Shown: one piece after another, positions 15,445 through 21,207 of the stretch | How the letters are laid out: every line of letters begins with the position of its first letter | Numbering within the stretch: the first letter of the stretch is position 1 | From: an uncultured Oscillospiraceae bacterium | Lineage (GTDB): Bacteria > Bacillota > Clostridia > Oscillospirales > Oscillospiraceae | Length of the DNA: 21,207 bases | Direction of reading: 5' to 3' | Assembly (NCBI GenBank): GCA_910587785.1 | Contig: CAJUOA010000056.1 | Location: 1 to 21,207 of the forward strand | Notes under the pieces: model-generated | The model's input: the letters and a program-made list of their open reading frames with translations, nothing else | The model's database searches: none | What the model was told of the DNA's origin: nothing | Made by a program: the position numbers and the translations under genes

Positions 15445-17076
15445 TTATTTGAAGTAGGCGTGGCTGAAGTCGGCCCAGCCCCACTTGCCCGCGCCGTCCT
15501 GGGGCATATCTGCCAGGTCGGCGGCGGTGCCGGAGTAGGAGGCGAAGCCCACAACGTTGATGACGGGCAGCTCCTCGACGAGGATCTTCTGGGCCGCGCG
15601 GTAGAGCTCGGCGCGCTTGGCCTCGTCGCCCTCGGCGGCGGCCTCAGCGCACAGACGGTCAAACTCGGCATTGCTCCAGCCGGCGTAGTTGCTGTTGGAG
15701 CCGGTGCCGTAGCGGGTGGCCATCGCGGCAGGGTCAGGACCCATGAAGCCGCCCTGGGACTCCATCATGTAGTTGCGCTGCTGGCCCACCTTCTCGGACC
15801 ATGCGTTGTACTCGGAGAGGATCATCTCGATGCCGATGCCGGCCTCCTTGCAGCTGGCGATGATGAGGTTGGCCATATCCTGCATCCCCTCAAAGACGTC
15901 CCACTCGATGCCGGTGACATAGAAGCCGTTGGCGTCCTTGGTGTAGCCGGCGTCCTCCAGGACCTTCTTGGCGGCCTCGATGTCCTGCTTAGGGTAGGTG
16001 TCAGTAGTGTTGGCGCACCACTCGACGATGGAGGGATAGGCGCTGTACTCGGGGGGCATGATGCCGCCGTATGCCTTGTTGGAGATGTCCTCCCGGTTGA
16101 TGCACAGGGCGATGGCCTTGCGCACGGCCAGGTCACTGACCTTGTCGGCGTTCACGTTGAAGATGATGCGGTAGGGGGAGGGGTACTTGTCCAGATCCAG
16201 ACGGAGACTGGGCTCCTGGAGGAACTGGTCCACATAGGCGTCGGGGACCATCTCCACGTAGTCCACCTCGCCGTTGAGGAGGGCCTGCATGGCGGTGGCG
16301 TCATCGGGGATGATAGAGAAGATGAGCTTCTCGATCTTGGGGGCGCCGCCCACGTAGTCGGGGTTGGCGGTCAGGGTGATGCTGGAGCCCTGGGAGTAGC
16401 TCTCGAACTTGTAAGGACCAGAGCCCACGGTGGGGGTAGTGGAGGCGGGGTTGTCCTCCCAGTTCTGACCGTTGTTGAAGATGTGCTCGGGGAGAATGAA
16501 GGTGCCGTACCACCCGATGCGGGCCACGAAGGACACGTCGGGGGTGTTCATGTGGAAGGCCACTGTGAGGGGGTCGATGATCTCGATGCTGTCAACGATG
16601 CTCATGCTGGAGCTGAAGTAAGTCTCTGGGTGCTCCTTGACATAGTCGAAGGTGTACTTGACATCCTCTGCGTCCAGTGCCTCGCCGTCGTGCCACTTCA
16701 TACCCTCACGCAGATGCCAGGTGATGGTCAGGGCGTCGTCGGACACGTCCCAGGACTCCGCCGCGTCAGGGATGACCTGCTTGGAGGAGTCCAGCTGGGT
16801 GAGGCGGTTGTAGATGTTCTGGGCGGGCTTGTAGAGGTTGTCATCCGAGATCAGCGTGGGGTTGAAGCTCTTGGGGTCGCCGTCGATGCGGATGACCAGG
16901 GTGTTCTTCGCGGGGTTGTTGGTGGGGGTCCCGGCATCGCCGCCGCTAGGCTGGGTGGTCTGCTGATCGCCGCCATTGTTCGCAGGCGGCGTGTCGTTGT
17001 TCCCGCCGCAGGCGGTCAGCAGCAGGGCGCTGCACATCGCCAGGGCCAGGAACAGTGCCGTAAGCCTTCTTTTCAT
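15445..17076 (-). CDS. Peptide ABC transporter substrate-binding lipoprotein (family 5, DppA/OppA-like)
   Basis: A 543-residue extracytoplasmic binding protein of solute-binding family 5, which captures di- or oligopeptides for the transporter encoded just upstream. The N-terminus is a lipoprotein signal (basic MKRR, hydrophobic stretch, lipobox LLTAC with Cys23), followed by a flexible Asn/Gly/Thr/Pro/Gln linker to about residue 50. The mature part has the family pattern: an SFNPTLISDDN start, LTITWHLREGMKWHDGEALDAEDVK in family position around residues 112-136, then a VGSGPYKFESY segment. Length is normal. AGGAGGA lies just upstream of the ATG. It is the fifth gene of the operon, 54 bases after the second ATPase, and is followed by a strong hairpin that may raise its relative level. 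The peptide class bound is not readable from sequence. Confidence 0.93.
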   Translation of the reverse strand: MKRRLTALFLALAMCSALLLTACGGNNDTPPANNGGDQQTTQPSGGDAGTPTNNPAKNTLVIRIDGDPKSFNPTLISDDNLYKPAQNIYNRLTQLDSSKQVIPDAAESWDVSDDALTITWHLREGMKWHDGEALDAEDVKYTFDYVKEHPETYFSSSMSIVDSIEIIDPLTVAFHMNTPDVSFVARIGWYGTFILPEHIFNNGQNWEDNPASTTPTVGSGPYKFESYSQGSSITLTANPDYVGGAPKIEKLIFSIIPDDATAMQALLNGEVDYVEMVPDAYVDQFLQEPSLRLDLDKYPSPYRIIFNVNADKVSDLAVRKAIALCINREDISNKAYGGIMPPEYSAYPSIVEWCANTTDTYPKQDIEAAKKVLEDAGYTKDANGFYVTGIEWDVFEGMQDMANLIIASCKEAGIGIEMILSEYNAWSEKVGQQRNYMMESQGGFMGPDPAAMATRYGTGSNSNYAGWSNAEFDRLCAEAAAEGDEAKRAELYRAAQKILVEELPVINVVGFASYSGTAADLADMPQDGAGKWGWADFSHAYFK

Positions 17077-17130
17077 AATGTTTCCTCCTGATTTGATTTA
17101 TTTCCGAAGCTCCGTGGAGCTTGTGGAAAT

Positions 17131-18129
17131 TCATTTCTCGATCCGGGAACAGACCGCGTAGTGGCAGCCGCTAAGATCCCTGCGCTGGGGATAGCTCTTG
17201 AAGCAGGCCTCGGTGGCCATATAGCACCGGGGGGCAAAGTAGCAGCCCGGGCCCGGGTTGACTGGCGTGGGGGGCTCACCGCCGATGGAGAGCTCCTCCC
17301 GCTCCTCGAAGGGGTCGATGGACGCGCAGTTGGAGATGAGAGCCCGGGTGTAGGGGTGCTGGGGGTTCTGGATGACCTCGTCGGCGGTGCCGTACTCCAC
17401 GATGCGGCCCAGGTACATGACCGCGATGCGGTCGGAGATATAGCGGGTGAGGGCGATGTCGTGGCTGATGAAGACCACCGCCGCGTTCTGGTTGCGGGCC
17501 AGGTCGATGAGCATATTGATGATCTCCGCCCGCACAGAAACGTCCAGCATGGACACCGGCTCGTCGGCGATAATGAAGCCCGGCTTGAGGAACATGGAGC
17601 GGATGATAGAGATTCGCTGGAGCTGCCCGCCAGAGAGCTCATGGGGATAGCGGCTGAGGATATCCTCCGCCGGCCGCAGGCCCCCGGCCTCCAGGGCGGT
17701 CTTGCACATCTCGACGCGCTCGGCGGTGTCCCGGCCGATGTTGTGGTGCTTGAGGGGACGCAGCAGGATCTTCTGGATGGTGTCCCGGGGGGTGAAGGTG
17801 TCAAAGGGGTTCTGGAAGATGATTTGCACATTGCGCCGGAACTGCTTGGGGTCCTGGCGGAGGATGCGCTCAGTGGAGACGCCGTCCAGGAACACGTCGC
17901 CGCTGGTGGGGGCCTCCAGGCGGACCAGGATGCGCCCCAGGGTGGACTTGCCGCACCCGGATTCCCCGATCACGCCCAGGATCTCCCCCCGCTCAATGGT
18001 GAGGCTGACCCCGTCTACGGCCTTGACGAACTTGCGCTCTTCCCCCCGCTTGTGAAAGATTTTCCCGTCCTTATAGGGGTAGAACTTCTGGATGTCCTGA
18101 ATTTTGATGAATTCCGTCTTATTTTCCAT
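17131..18129 (-). CDS. Oligopeptide ABC transporter ATPase (DppF/OppF-type)
   Basis: A 332-residue ATPase driving peptide uptake together with its partner ATPase. Walker A GESGCGKS is at residues 55-62, the signature LSGGQ at 165-169, and Walker B FIIADE at 185-190, followed by a D-loop and an ISHD switch. The C-terminal peptide-transporter extension includes the PGPGCYFAPRC cysteine motif and later cysteines, which in this family may bind an iron-sulphur cluster. I prefer the ATG at 18129 with AGGTG seven bases before it; a GTG nine bases earlier is also possible. Either way it overlaps the upstream ATPase gene by 11 or 20 bases, so coupled translation is likely. All motifs are intact. Confidence 0.92.
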   Translation of the reverse strand: MENKTEFIKIQDIQKFYPYKDGKIFHKRGEERKFVKAVDGVSLTIERGEILGVIGESGCGKSTLGRILVRLEAPTSGDVFLDGVSTERILRQDPKQFRRNVQIIFQNPFDTFTPRDTIQKILLRPLKHHNIGRDTAERVEMCKTALEAGGLRPAEDILSRYPHELSGGQLQRISIIRSMFLKPGFIIADEPVSMLDVSVRAEIINMLIDLARNQNAAVVFISHDIALTRYISDRIAVMYLGRIVEYGTADEVIQNPQHPYTRALISNCASIDPFEEREELSIGGEPPTPVNPGPGCYFAPRCYMATEACFKSYPQRRDLSGCHYAVCSRIEK

Positions 18130-19093
18130 TCTCGTCACCTACACACAGCCAGCAGGCGGCTTGGCCCGCCTCGCTCGTTTTCGTCATGGGCGGTTTCTCC
18201 CGGCGGCAGCGCTCTGTGGCGTGGGCGCAGCGGGGAGCGAAGACGCAGCCGGGGATGTCCTTGGAGAGGTCCGGCAGGAAGCCGGGGATGGAGAGAAGCT
18301 TGGGGTTCTCCCCCTTCAGAGAGGGGAAGGAGTCCTGGAGCCCCTGAGTATAGGGATGCCTGGGGCGGGTGAGCACGTCCTTGACCATGCCGAACTCCAT
18401 GAGCTCCCCTGCGTACATGACCGCCACCTTGTTGCAGGTGGTGGCCACCACCGACATATCATGGGTGATCATGATGCGGGTGGTCTCCAGAGTCTTCTCC
18501 ATCTCCAGGATTTCCCGCAGGATCTGCCCCTGGGTGACTACGTCCAAGGCGGTGGTAGCCTCATCGAAGATCAGCAGCTGGGGGTGGTGGAGCAGGCTGA
18601 TGGCGATGGCCACCCGCTGGAGCATCCCGCCGCTCATCTCATGGGGGTAGAGGCGGTAGACCCGGGGCGGCAGGTTCACCAGCTTGAGCAGCTCCATGGC
18701 CCGCTCCTGGATCTCCTCGCCGGAGGCGCTGGGGCAGTGGACCCGGTAGATGTCCTCAATCTGGGTGGAGATGCGGTGGACGGGGCTCAGGGCGTTCATG
18801 GCCTTTTGGAAGACCACAGCCAATTTCATCCACCGAAGCTCGTTCATCTCTGCCTCGGAAATAGAGAGCAGGTCCTTCCCGTCAAAGAGGGCTTCGCCGG
18901 TGATCTCCGTGGACTTCGGGTGCAGGCGCAGCAGCGCCATAGCCAGCGTGCTCTTGCCGCTGCCCGACTCGCCCACGATGCCCAAGGAATCTCCCTTGTC
19001 GATGGAGAAGCTGGCGCGGCGCACCGCCATAACCCGGCGGGTCTTATTGATATACGTTACATTGAGATCTTTTACGGTCAAAATAGCCCCCAT
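18119..19093 (-). CDS. Oligopeptide ABC transporter ATPase (DppD/OppD-type)
   Basis: A 324-residue ATPase of the peptide transporter. Walker A GESGSGKS lies at residues 41-48, the signature reads MSGGM at 153-157 (a common OppD variant of LSGGQ), and Walker B LLIFDE is at 173-178, with ITHD as the switch. The C-terminal extension has PGCVFAPRCAHATERC and a later CWLC, the OppD/DppD cysteine region. The start at 19093 is chosen because it overlaps the stop of the permease gene by one base (TAATG). A longer in-frame extension inside the permease gene encodes unlikely His-rich sequence. It forms a heterodimer with the next ATPase. Confidence 0.92.
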   Translation of the reverse strand: MGAILTVKDLNVTYINKTRRVMAVRRASFSIDKGDSLGIVGESGSGKSTLAMALLRLHPKSTEITGEALFDGKDLLSISEAEMNELRWMKLAVVFQKAMNALSPVHRISTQIEDIYRVHCPSASGEEIQERAMELLKLVNLPPRVYRLYPHEMSGGMLQRVAIAISLLHHPQLLIFDEATTALDVVTQGQILREILEMEKTLETTRIMITHDMSVVATTCNKVAVMYAGELMEFGMVKDVLTRPRHPYTQGLQDSFPSLKGENPKLLSIPGFLPDLSKDIPGCVFAPRCAHATERCRREKPPMTKTSEAGQAACWLCVGDENGK

Positions 19094-19944
19094 TACTTCT
19101 TCCCCCCTTGGCTGTACTTGGGGTTGATCACATGGTTGAGACCGTCGCCCAGCATATAGAAGATGATGACTGTGATGATAATGGCCACGCCCGAGAAGGT
19201 GGAGACCCACCAGGAGCTGGTGATGTACTCCTTGCCCTGATAAATCATCTGGCCCCAGGAGATGATGTTGGGGTCCCCCAGGCCCAGGAAGGACAGCGAC
19301 GCCTCCGTGAGGATGGCCCCGGCCATGCCCCGGGTAGTGTTGGCGATCACGGGGAAGATGCCGTTGGGGAGGATGTACTTGAAGAGGACCTGTACCCGGG
19401 TCTCCCCCAGGGCGATGGCGCTTTTGACGAAGGTCCGCTCCCGCAGGGACAGTGCCTGGGCCCGCATGAGCTTTGCGTTGCTGGACCAGGTGGTGATGCC
19501 GATGACGATCATCACGTTTTTGATATTGCTCCCGAAGAGGGAGATGATCAGCATAATCAGGAAAAAGGTAGGGATCATCAGAAAGATGTTGATGATTTCC
19601 GAGACCACCAAGTCCACCTTTCCACCGAAGTATCCTCCCAGTCCGCCGATGAGCACACCCAGCACGCCGGAAATCAGCGAGGAGACCACCGCCACCATCA
19701 GGGACGTGCGCACGCCGTAGAGGAGCATACTCAACACATCCTGCCCCATGTGGTTGGTGCCCAGCAGGTGGCCGTTGACGCCAGGGGCGGCCAGGCTGTC
19801 CGGACCGTAAAAGTAGGGGTCGTGACTGGTCAGCACCGGCGCCGCCACCACGACGAACAGCAGAACCAGAATGCCAACCACCCCGAAGCAGAGCTGTCCG
19901 TCAGAACGCAGGGTGTTCCAGATTTTGTTCCATAGTTTCTTCAT
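19093..19944 (-). CDS. Peptide ABC transporter permease (DppC/OppC-type)
   Basis: A 283-residue inner-membrane permease. It has an N-terminal membrane segment after a short cytoplasmic start, the LAAPGVNGHLLGTNHMGQDV region typical of DppC, and several further hydrophobic helices. The EAA coupling loop is seen as VKSAIALGETRVQVLFKYIL followed by a Pro, which contacts the ATPase. The C-terminus keeps the family's MLGDGLNHVINP ending. The ATG at 19944 is favoured by AAGGGGG upstream, ten bases after the first permease's stop; a start 45 bases earlier would overlap that gene. It pairs with the preceding permease to make the translocation channel. Confidence 0.92.
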   Translation of the reverse strand: MKKLWNKIWNTLRSDGQLCFGVVGILVLLFVVVAAPVLTSHDPYFYGPDSLAAPGVNGHLLGTNHMGQDVLSMLLYGVRTSLMVAVVSSLISGVLGVLIGGLGGYFGGKVDLVVSEIINIFLMIPTFFLIMLIISLFGSNIKNVMIVIGITTWSSNAKLMRAQALSLRERTFVKSAIALGETRVQVLFKYILPNGIFPVIANTTRGMAGAILTEASLSFLGLGDPNIISWGQMIYQGKEYITSSWWVSTFSGVAIIITVIIFYMLGDGLNHVINPKYSQGGKK

Positions 19945-19954
19945 AACGGCCCCC

Positions 19955-20920
19955 TTATTCGTAGCGGATACGCGGGTCCAGAAGGGCATAGGCGATGTCC
20001 GTGATAATCATGACGATGACTACGGAGACGCTCATCACCAGATACACACCCATCAGCGTGGGATAATCCCGCTGGGTAATGGCCGTCAAGGTCAGCCGGC
20101 CCATGCCCGGCCAGGAGAACACGATCTCGATGAGGGATACGCCGGTGATGAGAAAGGCCATAGAGATGCCGAACATGGTCACTGTGGGCAGTATCGCGTT
20201 GCGGAAGATGTATTTGTTAAAGATCTTCTTCTCGCTCATTCCAGTGGCCCGCATGGTGGTGATGAAGTCCTCATTCGTCACCTGGAGGATCGAGGACTTG
20301 GTGATGCGGAAATACCCCGGCATGGTGATGATTACCAGGGTCACGCAGGGCAGGATCAGGTGCTGGAGCACGTCCAGCATGTGGCGCATCCCGGTGTATC
20401 CCGCCCGGACGTTGAACATGCCCTGACTGGGCAGCAGCTTGAGATTGGTGGCAAAGACAATCATCAGCATCAGCCCCAGCCAGAAGGAGGGCATGGCGTC
20501 CGTGGCATAGGAGATGCTGGAAAGGAGGGTGTCTATCCACGACCCGTCGTGCCGGGCGCAGAAGATGCCTAAGGCCGTGCCCAGCAGCAGCGCCAGCAGC
20601 GCGGCTGTCAGGCCCAGCAGCACGGTGGCCAGCACCCGCTCTCCGATCATCTCGTTGACCGAGCGGTTGTAGATGATGGAGGTACCCAGATCACCGGAGG
20701 CGGCGTTCTTCAGATAGCTCAGGTACTGCTCCGGGTACGATTTGTCCAGGCCCCACTTCTCCATCAGGGCCTGGCGGAGTACCGGATCGTCGGTCTCCTT
20801 GCCCATAAGGGAGGTGATGGGATCGCCCGGAGCGCTTTTGACCAAGGCGAAGTTCAACGTGAACACCACCAGCACGGTCAGAAGCCCGCTGAGGATCCTG
20901 CGAAAGACAAATTTCTTCAT
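19955..20920 (-). CDS. Peptide ABC transporter permease (DppB/OppB-type)
   Basis: A 321-residue permease, first gene of the operon. The N-terminus FVFRRILSGLLTVLVVFTL is the usual first helix, followed by the periplasmic SAPGDP and KWGLDKSYPEQYL segments of the DppB family. About five more helices follow, with an EAA loop at TTMRATGMSEKKIFNKYIF, and the family ending YALLDPRIRY. ATG 20920 has AAAGGAG about 13 bases upstream, slightly long spacing, but no other in-frame start is near and an upstream extension would be unlike the family. A leader of about 220 bases precedes it, with inverted repeats. Confidence 0.92.
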   Translation of the reverse strand: MKKFVFRRILSGLLTVLVVFTLNFALVKSAPGDPITSLMGKETDDPVLRQALMEKWGLDKSYPEQYLSYLKNAASGDLGTSIIYNRSVNEMIGERVLATVLLGLTAALLALLLGTALGIFCARHDGSWIDTLLSSISYATDAMPSFWLGLMLMIVFATNLKLLPSQGMFNVRAGYTGMRHMLDVLQHLILPCVTLVIITMPGYFRITKSSILQVTNEDFITTMRATGMSEKKIFNKYIFRNAILPTVTMFGISMAFLITGVSLIEIVFSWPGMGRLTLTAITQRDYPTLMGVYLVMSVSVVIVMIITDIAYALLDPRIRYE

Positions 20921-20950
20921 GACACTGCATTCACTCCTTTTCTCTCCAAC

Positions 20951-20973
20951 GGGCCGCGCCGAGGCACCGGCCC
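20951..20973 (-). promoter_or_regulatory. GC-rich hairpin in the operon leader
   Basis: An inverted repeat GGGCCG (20951-20956) and CGGCCC (20968-20973) with an 11-base loop lies about 30-50 bases before the dppB-type start codon on the minus strand. It could affect translation of the first gene. No U-tract follows it, so it is not a simple terminator. Confidence 0.35.
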
Positions 20974-20981
20974 CCGCTCCG

Positions 20982-21005
20982 CATATGGTGCGAAGCGGCC
21001 ATATG
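20982..21005. repeat. Inverted repeat CATATGG / CCATATG in the operon leader, possible operator
   Basis: A perfect 7-base dyad, CATATGG (20982-20988) and CCATATG (20999-21005), spaced by ten bases so that centres are 17 bases apart, close to what a dimeric regulator would contact. It lies 62-85 bases upstream of the first permease start. It may act as a protein site or an RNA hairpin; nothing else identifies it. Confidence 0.35.
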
Positions 21006-21144
21006 TCCACTGTAAATCGACAAAATCATTAAACCATATTTGGCAACTCTCCGCAATACATCTGGGGTAAACTATAGGTGGTATCCGGCGTACAATCTTT
21101 TTTGTAGATACAACCGCAATTTGTGCCGCGTTTTTTAAACTCGC

Positions 21145-21173
21145 ATTATAATTTAAGAGCCTATCCGTAAATA
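21145..21173 (-). promoter_or_regulatory. Candidate promoter of the peptide operon
   Basis: A perfect minus-strand TATAAT occurs at 21145-21150 in an AT-rich region about 225 bases before the first gene. The hexamer 17 bases upstream (TATTTA, 21168-21173) is a poor -35. TATAAT also reads on the plus strand here because the site is palindromic. The remaining leader down to the first gene shows only the two inverted repeats and no recognisable ORF or riboswitch. Confidence 0.3.
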
Positions 21174-21207
21174 GGAAAATGTGATAAAATAACCACCAAG
21201 GAAGGTG

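Noticed and set aside
21182..21207. Possible plus-strand promoter and ribosome binding site (GATAAAAT, then AAGGAAGGTG) at the right edge, hinting at a divergent gene.
   Set aside because: The window ends before any coding sequence and there is no convincing -35, so it cannot be supported.

Overview
The window reads as chromosomal DNA from a GC-rich member of the Clostridia. A gut Oscillospiraceae-type organism (the Flavonifractor/Lawsonibacter/Intestinimonas kind) is my guess, from the strong G/C bias at third codon positions, GGAGG-type ribosome binding sites and the gene families. That is an inference; there is no rRNA or marker gene here. Apart from one small plus-strand ORF, every gene I can support is on the minus strand, so the window reads right to left.

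Right part (about 21.2 kb down to 9.7 kb): a nine-gene peptide uptake and breakdown operon. In transcription order it encodes two Opp/Dpp-type permeases, two ATPases, a lipoprotein peptide-binding protein, an M14-type zinc carboxypeptidase, an S9-type serine peptidase and two tandem amidohydrolases. Most junctions overlap or are nearly adjacent. A strong hairpin separates the binding-protein gene from the hydrolases, and a good intrinsic terminator closes the operon at about 9.69-9.72 kb. None of the four hydrolases shows a signal peptide, so the simplest reading is peptide import followed by cytoplasmic hydrolysis. The first-transcribed amidohydrolase has lost every metal ligand that its neighbour keeps and looks like a pseudoenzyme partner.

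Middle part (9.65 to 1.39 kb): a complete, intact four-gene SMC-family operon jetA-jetB-jetC-jetD (DUF2397, DUF2398, TIGR02680-type SMC ATPase, DUF2399/Toprim-like nuclease). This is the Wadjet anti-plasmid defence architecture; from memory this protein combination is the one called type III. The genes overlap by 4 to 23 bases. A remnant of an Rpn/PD-(D/E)XK family gene sits just upstream of jetA, with a promoter of its own, and a second promoter for jetA lies inside the remnant.

Left part (1 to 1.4 kb): a C5 cytosine DNA methyltransferase-like gene running off the left edge. It is recognisable in three successive reading frames (two apparent single-base deletions) and lacks the catalytic Cys of the PCQ motif and the ENV motif. 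A 91-residue plus-strand ORF lies between it and jetD and converges on jetD. The combination of a broken methyltransferase, an Rpn remnant and Wadjet suggests a defence island beside a metabolic operon. I see no tRNA, rRNA, CRISPR array or intact insertion sequence.
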